From contig JBFWUW010000067.1 in NCBI GenBank assembly GCA_050247075.1, forward strand, positions 1-37,729: 37,729 nt of DNA. Direction: 5' to 3'. Below the pieces are notes generated by a model. That model searched no databases and was not told the DNA's origin. It saw only the letters and a list, made by a program, of their open reading frames with translations. The DNA comes from JBFWUW01 sp050247075 (GTDB lineage Bacteria; Planctomycetota; Planctomycetia; Pirellulales; JBFWUW01). A program made the position numbers and the translations under genes. Of the stretch, positions 15,501 through 22,103 are shown one piece after another (position 1 is the stretch's first letter; every line of letters begins with the position of its first letter).

Positions 15501-16687
15501 TTTTTCGGGATGACATCCCGCAGGGCGTCGTCGACGGCCTGGCTGTAAAGACGCAGGCCGGCTTGCGAAGGGTGCGGATCGTGCGGCAACAGGAATAGCT
15601 TCTCTGGCGGAGTTTTCGTCGCAAAGGCCGTCTTCAACGGCAACACCGGCTGGCCAGTTAGGCGTTCCAGGCTGCGCAACAGTTGTTGCTGTTGGCCCGA
15701 CATTTGGTAGCTGCCGCCGCGGATGTCTTCATAGGTCGTTAGTTGCACAAAGGCCAGCGGAATCTGACGGGCCAACAAACCTTGAATGGCCGCCACGCAT
15801 TGGGGGTCGTCGGAGAAATCGTGGAGGTCGATCCGCTGGTTCAACCGCTTGTGGGGCAGATGGGCAAACGGATCACGCTTGGCCAGGCGGTTGTACAAGA
15901 AGGAATGGGCCGGCGTGAAATAGTCGATGGGGCTGGCATGGCGGCAGGCAGCGTCGAACCGCCCCACCAATTTGGCGAGCAACGGATCGTCCGCGTCTCC
16001 GCCAGCGGCCAGCATCGCCTGGCACCATTCCGGCGTGACATCCGCATCGACAAACTCCAAGGGGACATCGCGCTGGGGCGCATGCGGAGAAAGCCGCTGG
16101 CGGGTCAGATCGTCGGCAATCAAGGCAAACACAATCATGTCCGGAGCGAACTCGTCGCAACGGGCCTGGGCCAGATCGAGCATTTGCAATACGCCATAGC
16201 CATCGCGGCCAAAGTTGAGCACGCACACATCGCGGTCCAACCGCTCGGCCAGCGCGGTTTCCCACAACGTGGGCCAGCACACGCCGTCGGGACCCTCGCC
16301 CGCGGTGGCGGTGCAAGAGTCGCCAAAGACCAGAATCCGCATGTCCGCCTGCCGCCAATTTGGTTTGGGGGGCTCAAAGTTGCCCAGTTCGTTTGTCTGC
16401 CGCGGACAGTACAGCACGGGCTGTCCTTGGGCCACCCGCAGTCGGGCGAGCTGCCGGTCGGGTAAGGGCGTGTAGCCCCATTGCTCGTGCGGCTCTCGCG
16501 CCGTTTCGTTGGCCGCGACAAACGATTGCGACATCCCCAGCGGCAAGTTCCCCACGCCGGCCTTCAGTTTAAGGCGGTAGGCGATCTCGGCCGCCAGCAG
16601 CGTCAGGCCCATGGCGGCCAAGGCCAGCACCAAACGGGGCCAGATACGTCGGCGCGTTGGCGTGGCTGGGGGAGGGATGGCAGACAT
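15497..16687 (-). CDS. SGNH/GDSL-family hydrolase, membrane-anchored
   Basis: From ATG 16687 the product is 396 residues. Residues of about 16-34 form one membrane segment (LVLALAAMGLTLLAAEIAY) preceded by Arg residues, indicating an anchored, outward-facing enzyme. The SGNH blocks are present: VFGDSCTAT with the nucleophile Ser at 124, NFGRDGYGVLQML for the Gly/Asn region, and DPHPSQAGLRLYSQAV at the C terminus with the Asp-x-His pair. It is probably an esterase or acyl hydrolase; in bacteria such anchored forms often deacetylate exopolysaccharide, which is inference. The frame is open back to 16831 and would overlap the upstream oxidoreductase, so the ATG just before the Pro/Arg-rich N terminus is preferred. 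Confidence 0.78.
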   Translation of the reverse strand: MSAIPPPATPTRRRIWPRLVLALAAMGLTLLAAEIAYRLKLKAGVGNLPLGMSQSFVAANETAREPHEQWGYTPLPDRQLARLRVAQGQPVLYCPRQTNELGNFEPPKPNWRQADMRILVFGDSCTATAGEGPDGVCWPTLWETALAERLDRDVCVLNFGRDGYGVLQMLDLAQARCDEFAPDMIVFALIADDLTRQRLSPHAPQRDVPLEFVDADVTPEWCQAMLAAGGDADDPLLAKLVGRFDAACRHASPIDYFTPAHSFLYNRLAKRDPFAHLPHKRLNQRIDLHDFSDDPQCVAAIQGLLARQIPLAFVQLTTYEDIRGGSYQMSGQQQQLLRSLERLTGQPVLPLKTAFATKTPPEKLFLLPHDPHPSQAGLRLYSQAVDDALRDVIPKN

Positions 16688-16823
16688 CTCGACTTGGATA
16701 CCGGTTGAAGGCGAGTACAAATGCGCGGACAGAATACGCTTTCGCCAGGTAACTCTGGGAGCAGATGTTTCCCTTGGTGCAAGAACGGCTCCGCGATCTT
16801 TTGTTGAACGCGGAAGTCCTGTC

Positions 16824-18128
16824 TCAGGCATTCTGGGGGCGTCCCCAATGTTCGCGGTACTCGCGACGGATCAGCTCGTTGGCCGCGTCATCGCCGATGA
16901 ATTGCTCTCGCTGGGGATCAAACGTCAGGGATCGGCCCACCCGCGTGGCGATGTTTCCCAGGTGGCAGAGCGATGTCGAGAGATGGCCTGTCAAGGCATC
17001 GGCATGCAGGGGCTTACCCAAGCGGATGGCATCACAAAAGTTTTGGACGTGGGCCTGGTCGTCTTGCGCCTGGGGTTGAATGGCTATCTCCACCGGTTGA
17101 TTACGATCCGAGAGAACCTGGATTTTGCCGCGGCGGCTAAGAAACATCTGTCCCGATGTTCCGTAGAACTCCGCGCCGCTATCGACGTTGCGCGGATAAT
17201 TGCTCGACCACAGGCGCTGTTCGTAGATCAACAAGCGGCGACTGCCTGGCTGGCCATCACCGGGATACTCAAAGGTGACTTGCTGGGTATCGGGGAACTC
17301 CTGATCGTCGTCGCTCATGAACTTGCCGCCCAAAGCCACGATCTTGGCCGGGTGGGTCTCGACACCCAGCCCCCAGCGAGCGTAGTCGATATCGTGGACG
17401 CCGTCATTGCCCATATCGCCCGTGCCGAAGTGATACCACCAGGTCCAACGGCTATGGACGCGATTGGTGCGGTAGGGAATCATCGTCGCGGGACCGACCC
17501 AAGTGTCATAGTCAAACCCCGCCGGTGGGTTGGTGTCTTGGCCGCTACCGATCGATGCGCGGCGCTGAATGTTCCAGCATTTGGCCACGATGACATCGCC
17601 AATGGCACCTTCGCGCAACAGGCGAACCGCCTCGATCATCATACTGGTGCCGCGGCATTGCGTGCCGTGTTGAACGAGGCGCTCGGCACGCTCGGCGGCT
17701 TCCACCAGTAGCCGGCCCTCGCGAATGTTGTGGGAAATCGGCTTTTCCACATAGACATGCTTGCCCGCCTGGCACGCCAAGATGGCAGCGGGCGAGTGCC
17801 AATGGTCGGGCGTGGCCACCACGACCGCGTCGACCGACTTGTCGTCTAATATCCGCCGCAAGTCGCTTACCGCTCTGGTGGAGTCGATGCCAAGTCTGGC
17901 CGATGTGGCCGCGCGACGTTCTTCATCCACTTCGGCAACGTAGGCCACCTCGACGTTAGGCACGTTGCGGAATGAATTGGCATCGTGGTTTCCGCGTCCG
18001 CCACAGCCAATCAAACCTACCACCAGTTTATCGTTGGCGCTGTTTCCGGCCCTGGCCGCCAAGGCCGTCAAGGTAGCGGCACCGGCGGTAGCCTGCCGCA
18101 TAAACGCGCGGCGATTGGCGGGCATCAT
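16824..18128 (-). CDS. Gfo/Idh/MocA family oxidoreductase with Tat signal
   Basis: This 434-residue NAD(P)-dependent sugar or polyol dehydrogenase-like protein carries NRRAFMRQAT at residues 5-14, a twin-arginine signal, followed by an Ala-rich hydrophobic stretch, so it is probably exported with its cofactor bound. The Rossmann motif is VVGLIGCGGRGNHD. The family signature EKP occurs in GKHVYVEKPISHN, and TPDHWHSPAAILA precedes it. The C-terminal domain contains GTGDMGNDGVHDIDYARWGL, typical of the planctomycete subgroup. The family oxidises or epimerises sugars; the substrate here is not predictable. The next minus-strand gene (SGNH hydrolase) starts 137 bases downstream and may be co-transcribed. 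Confidence 0.92.
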   Translation of the reverse strand: MMPANRRAFMRQATAGAATLTALAARAGNSANDKLVVGLIGCGGRGNHDANSFRNVPNVEVAYVAEVDEERRAATSARLGIDSTRAVSDLRRILDDKSVDAVVVATPDHWHSPAAILACQAGKHVYVEKPISHNIREGRLLVEAAERAERLVQHGTQCRGTSMMIEAVRLLREGAIGDVIVAKCWNIQRRASIGSGQDTNPPAGFDYDTWVGPATMIPYRTNRVHSRWTWWYHFGTGDMGNDGVHDIDYARWGLGVETHPAKIVALGGKFMSDDDQEFPDTQQVTFEYPGDGQPGSRRLLIYEQRLWSSNYPRNVDSGAEFYGTSGQMFLSRRGKIQVLSDRNQPVEIAIQPQAQDDQAHVQNFCDAIRLGKPLHADALTGHLSTSLCHLGNIATRVGRSLTFDPQREQFIGDDAANELIRREYREHWGRPQNA

Positions 18129-18280
18129 GATCGTGCTCCCTGGCGATGGGCAATGCTAAAAGTATCACCAACCCTGGCCTGGTCTGCCGCCAAACAGCTT
18201 GATTCGCGGCCTAGCGGGCAATGGGTGGCGACGGTAGAATCTACCATCCGTTGATAGTTTCGCGCCTTTGGCGAGGTTTT

Positions 18281-18288
18281 GGAAGGAG
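18281..18288 (+). promoter_or_regulatory. Ribosome-binding site of the small basic protein gene
   Basis: GGAAGGAG lies 8 bases before ATG 18297, a strong, well-spaced site that supports translation of the 32-residue frame. Confidence 0.65.
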
Positions 18289-18296
18289 TAAATACA

Positions 18297-18395
18297 ATGA
18301 CGAAGCCCCATCGCACCTTGAAAAAAGCCAACCACGGCCGCCGCCCGGCCAACAGCAAGGCCCGGCGATTGAAGCGTAAGCACCTGCGCACGTAA
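18297..18395 (+). CDS. Small basic protein, probable ribosomal protein bL37
   Basis: This 32-residue frame has a strong Shine-Dalgarno and more than a third Lys/Arg, with no acidic residues. Its core LKKANHGRRPANSKARR resembles the KANHG(K/R)RPN motif of the small ribosomal protein bL37 that I remember from mycobacterial 50S subunits. If so, it binds 23S rRNA as an extended peptide. Basic composition, length and a lone well-translated gene all fit a ribosomal component. The assignment rests on one short motif recalled from memory, so another short RNA-binding peptide is possible. The gene stands 78 bases before the dehydratase gene on the same strand. Confidence 0.6.
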   Translation: MTKPHRTLKKANHGRRPANSKARRLKRKHLRT

Positions 18396-18473
18396 GGGTT
18401 AGGTTAGCGCCAACCCGTGGCCGCAACTGGCTGCTAAGCGCATCCGCGGTACTTGCCCTTGTGAGGATTGTTC

Positions 18474-18980
18474 GTGGCTGGAAAAGACCTGATTTTGCAA
18501 CCTTCGGAGTACGATCTCGGCAACGTGATTGCCGACCTGGAGGAAATCCGCAAATTCAACTTGCAGCGGTTCGAGATGGAGCAGCTCACCGCCATCTGCC
18601 ATATTGATCGCGAGCGGCAAACCTGCGTGGGCTATAAAGATGTCACGCACGACGAATTCTGGTGCCGCGGCCACATGCCTGGCATGCCGCTGATGCCCGG
18701 CGTGATTATGTGCGAGGCCGCCGCCCAGTTGTGCAGCTATCTGGTGCAAAAGTTCAACCTGTTGGGAACGCGCGCCGTGGGCTTCGGCGGGTTGGACGAG
18801 GTCAAGTTTCGCGGGCCGGTACGGCCCGGCAGCCGCCTGGTTTTGATGACCCAGTTGACCAAGTCGCGCCCCAACGTGCTAATCATGTGCCGCTTTCAGG
18901 GGCTGGTGGACAACGCCGTGGTGGTGGAGGGAATCATGAAAGGCGTGCCGCTGCCCAAGGAATTTTCCGCCGGCACCTGA
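18474..18980 (+). CDS. fabZ: FabZ/FabA-like beta-hydroxyacyl-ACP dehydratase
   Basis: This hot-dog-fold dehydratase removes water from 3-hydroxyacyl-ACP in fatty-acid synthesis. The catalytic block is GHMPGMPLMPGVIMCEAAAQ with His67 and Glu81, the 14-residue spacing of FabZ. VGFGGLDEVKFRGPVRPG is the second conserved block (F/G-x-x-x-x-x-K-F-R). GTG 18474 is chosen because GAGG at 18463-18466 sits 7 bases before it; TTG at 18468 is too close. At 168 residues it is slightly longer than typical FabZ, with an extra N-terminal stretch of about 20 residues. Planctomycetes often carry several FabZ-like paralogues, so a specialised acyl substrate is possible. Confidence 0.85.
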   Translation: MAGKDLILQPSEYDLGNVIADLEEIRKFNLQRFEMEQLTAICHIDRERQTCVGYKDVTHDEFWCRGHMPGMPLMPGVIMCEAAAQLCSYLVQKFNLLGTRAVGFGGLDEVKFRGPVRPGSRLVLMTQLTKSRPNVLIMCRFQGLVDNAVVVEGIMKGVPLPKEFSAGT

Positions 18981-18984
18981 CGGT

Positions 18985-19173
18985 CATGGAAAGTACGGAT
19001 TCTGGCGGTTAATCTCCCTCTCCCTTTGGGAGAGGGCCGGGGTGAGGGTTTGCTGATGGGAGGGCTTTTCGCCAGATCTCCCTCTCCCCAACCCTCTCCC
19101 GGAGTACCGGGAGAGGGGGCCTTGCGGACAAAGTGGCTCCGCGCAAGTTTCCATGGAAAGTACGGATTCTGGC
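18985..19173. repeat. Hairpin element (copy 1) inside a 22-bp direct duplication
   Basis: The 22-base sequence starting CATGGAAAGTACGG occurs exactly at 18985-19006 and again at 19152-19173. The 145 bases between hold two GC-rich palindromes: CCCTCTCCC-TTT-GGGAGAGGG near 19017-19037, followed by CCGGGGTGAGGG, and CCCTCTCCCGG-AGTA-CCGGGAGAGGG near 19093-19118. This lies between the dehydratase stop and the rhomboid start. The same core occurs inverted at 20053-20168. Confidence 0.8.
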
Positions 19174-19204
19174 CAGACCGGATTCCGTTATCGCGGAGTG
19201 CCGC

Positions 19205-20002
19205 ATGCTATTTCCGTTCCATGACCACAACCCCACGCAGCGCCTGCCGATCGTCACGGTCGGCCTGATCGCCGTCAACGTAGTGGTCTTTCTGGCGACT
19301 TGGCGGCTTACGCCCGACGAGCAAATGGACTTGGCGCTGGAACACGGATTCATCCCCGCCCGCGTCGAGCAATGGGCGAATGGCGAGCCGCTGGAGATTT
19401 CCGTCCCGGCCGACCCCGGCGATCAAGAGTTGATTGCCCGCGACCGCATCGTACTTCTGCCCGCCGAGCGCGGCCAGATTGCCTCCACCGTTTTCTCGTG
19501 CATGTTCATGCACGGCGGTTGGATGCATCTGCTGGGCAACATGTGGTTCTTATGGCTGTTTGGCAACAATGTCGAAGACCGCCTGGGACATCTACTGTAT
19601 CTGCTGTTTTACGTGGCGGGCGGGCTGTTTGCCACGTTTTGCCACTGGCTGCCCGACCCTCACAGCGGCGTGCCCGTGATCGGAGCCAGCGGCGCGGTGT
19701 CGGCCATCTTGGGGGCCTATGCCATCACCTGGCCTCACGCGCGGATCAAGACATTCGTGATGCTGTTTGTGTTCATCACCGTTATTGACCTGCCGGCCTT
19801 GCTGGTGCTGGGGATCTGGTTTGCCACGCAGATTATCGAAGCCATCGGTGCCATGCAATTTCCGATGGGAGGCGGCGTCGCCTGGTGGGCGCACATTGGC
19901 GGCTTTGCCGCCGGCGTGGCCGCCATGCTCCCCTTGAACAAGATGTTTTTCAGCCCGACAGAACGGCAGCCTGCCCCAAGCTTATGGGATCAGCAGGATT
20001 AG
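19205..20002 (+). CDS. Rhomboid family intramembrane serine protease
   Basis: The product is 265 residues from ATG 19205 (MLFPFHDHNPTQRLPIVTV); the open frame upstream runs through the hairpin repeat and is not used. It has six or more hydrophobic segments. Rhomboid blocks are HGGWMHLLGNMWFLWLFG (L1 loop and TM2), GASGAVSAILGAY with catalytic Ser162, and WWAHIGGFAAG with catalytic His230. It should cleave transmembrane substrates within the membrane. An insertion of about 50 residues after TM1 (EQMDLALEHGFIPARVEQWA) is outside the core. The last residues LWDQQD and the stop TAG lie inside a 55-base segment that is duplicated at the end of the neighbouring minus-strand gene. Confidence 0.9.
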   Translation: MLFPFHDHNPTQRLPIVTVGLIAVNVVVFLATWRLTPDEQMDLALEHGFIPARVEQWANGEPLEISVPADPGDQELIARDRIVLLPAERGQIASTVFSCMFMHGGWMHLLGNMWFLWLFGNNVEDRLGHLLYLLFYVAGGLFATFCHWLPDPHSGVPVIGASGAVSAILGAYAITWPHARIKTFVMLFVFITVIDLPALLVLGIWFATQIIEAIGAMQFPMGGGVAWWAHIGGFAAGVAAMLPLNKMFFSPTERQPAPSLWDQQD

Positions 20003-20246
20003 CCCAGCCACCACGCCCCCTTGCAACAGCGCCGCAGGTCCATTGCGTCTCCGTGGCCCCCTCGCCCGGTACTCCGGGAGAGGGTTGGGGAGAGGGGATG
20101 CGGCGAAGCATTCTCCATTGCGCTGCAAACGTCACCCCGGCCCTCTCCCAGAGGGAGAGGGTGAAACTCGCAAGTCATTCCGCGAGAATTTCTTATGGGA
20201 TCAGCAAGATTAGGCCAGCCACCACGCCCCCTTGCAACAGGGCCGC
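19981..20246. repeat. Hairpin element (copy 2, inverted) inside a 55-bp direct duplication
   Basis: The segment at 19981-20035 (starting CTTATGGGATCAGCA) recurs at 20192-20246 with 52 of 55 identical bases. Between them are the palindromes of copy 1 in inverted order and orientation: CCCGGTACTCCGGGAGAGGG near 20069 and CCCTCTCCCAGAGGGAGAGGG near 20141. The first duplicate supplies the rhomboid stop. The second supplies the stop of the minus-strand acidic protein. The hairpins may also terminate transcription from both sides. Confidence 0.8.
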
Positions 20247-21449
20247 CTTGGGGTCGATGCGAGGGTACACAAACGACAGCGGTGCATGGCTGCCCGCCCG
20301 GTATTGGCCCAAGGTGTAGACACACTCCTTTTGCGGGTGGGCCGCCATCAGGTAAGGCAACGCGGGTATCGTGCCAAAGAAATGCGCCGCCGAAACCGCC
20401 GGCTGAAACACACCGCACGAGTAACCCAGGCGCTCCAGATTGGGTTCTTCAAAGTACAAGGCGCTGTGGCACAAGGCCGTGGCTTCCCACGAGAAGTACA
20501 TTGGTGCCCAGGGCCGGCTGGTGACAAAGCTGGCGTGGATCATCCCCTCGCGCTCAAAGCGCTGGCTGGCCAGATCACGAGGAAACTCCCCCTTGGCCGG
20601 CACGACTTGCATTTGCAGCGCCGCCACCGGGGTCAAACCGTCAAACTTGGGATCGGGTTCGCTCTTCCCTTTTTCAACTTCCTCGGCTTTGCCGTCTCGG
20701 TCATCTTCCCCGGAGTCATCGCCCTCTTCGCCATCGTAGGGGAGCTCTTCCTCCTCGCCGGCGTCGGGCGCGAACTCCTCGTCCGTCATTTCTTCTTCGT
20801 CCGCGAGCTCTTCTTCCTCGTATTCGTCCGAGAAGGCATCATCCTCGGCCAGCGGCGCGGGCTCTTCGTATTCTTCCGCATCGTCCTCGGCGGGTAACGG
20901 CGCGGGTTCGTCGTATTGCTCCTCGTCCGCGTAGCCCTCGTCGGAATAGTCCTCGTCGGTGTAGTCCTCGGCCAAGTAGTCATCATCCGCTGGCAGCGGG
21001 GCATCATCCAGGTCGGGCAGCGGCGCGTCGTATTCCTCGGAGTCGTATTGCTCGGCGTCGTATTCTTCTACCGTTTCTTCCTCAACCAACGCAATCGGCG
21101 CGTCGTCGTCGGAATCGAGCAGGCCATCCAAGTAAGTGGTTGGCGCTGGCGGTTCCTCCGCGTCGTCGTGGGGCAATGGTGCTGGTGGATGCAGGTCGTC
21201 GGGAGCGGGAGCCGGATCCAGATCTTCATCGGGAGAGGGTGCCGGCGGCTTGTCGTCGCGGCGCTCGACTCGGCGAATCGTGGCGGAGCTGCTGGCCTTG
21301 GTGACAACGGGCCGCAACCGCTTCGGAGGAGCAGCCTGCGACAACCCCGCGTTCAACCACAACCAGACTGCCACGGCCAACGCCCAGTGCAGGGCCCTGC
21401 CCGTCCAGCCATGCCGCGCGGCTCGAGTTGTGGGGGAATGTTCAGCCAA
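20193..21449 (-). CDS. Acidic secreted planctomycete protein of unknown function
   Basis: A signal peptide (ALHWALAVAVWLWLNAGLSQA) is followed by a Pro/Arg segment and about 200 residues made mostly of Asp, Glu, Tyr, Pro and Ala (for example EDYTDEDYSDEGYADEEQYD), which must be disordered and strongly negative. A conserved C-terminal domain of about 130 residues contains WEATALCHSALYFEEPNLE, FQPAVSAAHFFGTIPALPY and KECVYTLGQYRAGS, and ends with a hydrophobic segment (GGVVAGLILLIP). From memory that domain recurs in planctomycetes with no assigned function. Three cysteines are conserved-looking. The frame runs to ATG 21590, which would put the signal peptide about 65 residues in. TTG 21449 gives a normal signal peptide and is used here with low certainty. 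Confidence 0.7.
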   Translation of the reverse strand: MAEHSPTTRAARHGWTGRALHWALAVAVWLWLNAGLSQAAPPKRLRPVVTKASSSATIRRVERRDDKPPAPSPDEDLDPAPAPDDLHPPAPLPHDDAEEPPAPTTYLDGLLDSDDDAPIALVEEETVEEYDAEQYDSEEYDAPLPDLDDAPLPADDDYLAEDYTDEDYSDEGYADEEQYDEPAPLPAEDDAEEYEEPAPLAEDDAFSDEYEEEELADEEEMTDEEFAPDAGEEEELPYDGEEGDDSGEDDRDGKAEEVEKGKSEPDPKFDGLTPVAALQMQVVPAKGEFPRDLASQRFEREGMIHASFVTSRPWAPMYFSWEATALCHSALYFEEPNLERLGYSCGVFQPAVSAAHFFGTIPALPYLMAAHPQKECVYTLGQYRAGSHAPLSFVYPRIDPKAALLQGGVVAGLILLIP

Positions 21450-21889
21450 GGGATTTCCGTCGATGATCTGGCTGCCAAAGTGTCTGGTAGGTGTACGACC
21501 GCGCCAGATAGTGCAGCTATAAATGCTGGCACTTTCCGCGCAGCCGTACTGACCGGTACGCATAGATTCGTCCACCCGTGCCCGGAACATTCAGTATTAA
21601 GAGGTTGTGAGGCAAAATCGTCACAGCCAAAATAACTGGCCCCAGCTCACGACCGCCGTGCAACCGTGTGTAAGGCGTTGTGCTGCATAGGCTTACCGTC
21701 GAAATACAGCCGTCAGGCCCGAATTCCATGCACGACCGCTGATGTAAAGGCGACCGGTCCAATCGGGCCGGGCAGGGAGCGGAACAATCCTATGGGTGGG
21801 CTGCAATGCCGCCGGGCGAACTTGGGTGTCGTTTGCGCTACCCATTTGAAGCGGAAAGTCAACACTCGGTTTTTTTCCCAACATGATGT

Positions 21890-21919
21890 TTGACAACCCC
21901 TTACAGCGGTAGTGATAAT
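21890..21919 (+). promoter_or_regulatory. Putative promoter of the giant surface protein gene
   Basis: TTGACA (21890-21895, perfect -35), an 18-base spacer and GATAAT (21914-21919, 5/6 of the -10 consensus) form a strong sigma70-type match in an otherwise gene-free stretch. The start would be near 21926, leaving an mRNA leader of roughly 180 bases before ATG 22104. Confidence 0.45.
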
Positions 21920-22090
21920 CGAATCTGACCGCTGTATTGGCACTTCTTCTTGTCGTAGCCCGTCCCGGCTTAGCGACCTTGGGCTGGATTCGACCCGTGA
22001 GGAGTGCGCACTTAGGGAGAGTCGTATCGAACGGCAGGGCCAGGCTGTTCGGGCAAACGGCTCCTAGCACATGCCCTGTTTGGCAGGGTA

Positions 22091-22095
22091 AAGGA
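22091..22095 (+). promoter_or_regulatory. Ribosome-binding site AAGGA of the giant gene
   Basis: AAGGA lies 8 bases before ATG 22104 and supports that start. Confidence 0.5.
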
Positions 22096-22103
22096 ACAAG
22101 CCC

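Larger units (their letters stand above)
21591..22103. other. Divergent intergenic region upstream of the giant gene
   Basis: About 510 bases lie between the minus-strand acidic protein (longest possible start 21590) and the giant gene. Short frames on both strands lack domains and good ribosome-binding sites. The region is less GC-rich than the genes, with a poly-T run near 21869-21876 and the promoter candidate at 21890-21919. It probably holds the promoters of both genes. No RNA gene is apparent. Confidence 0.5.

Noticed and set aside
19014..20168. CRISPR-like spacing of repeated CCCTCTCCC/GGGAGAGGG words
   Set aside because: There are only two element copies, in inverted orientation, with a gene between them and no regular spacers.
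21517..22070. Short minus-strand frames upstream of the giant gene (81 and 125 codons)
   Set aside because: They have no domain and no ribosome-binding site, and they overlap the promoter candidate and each other.
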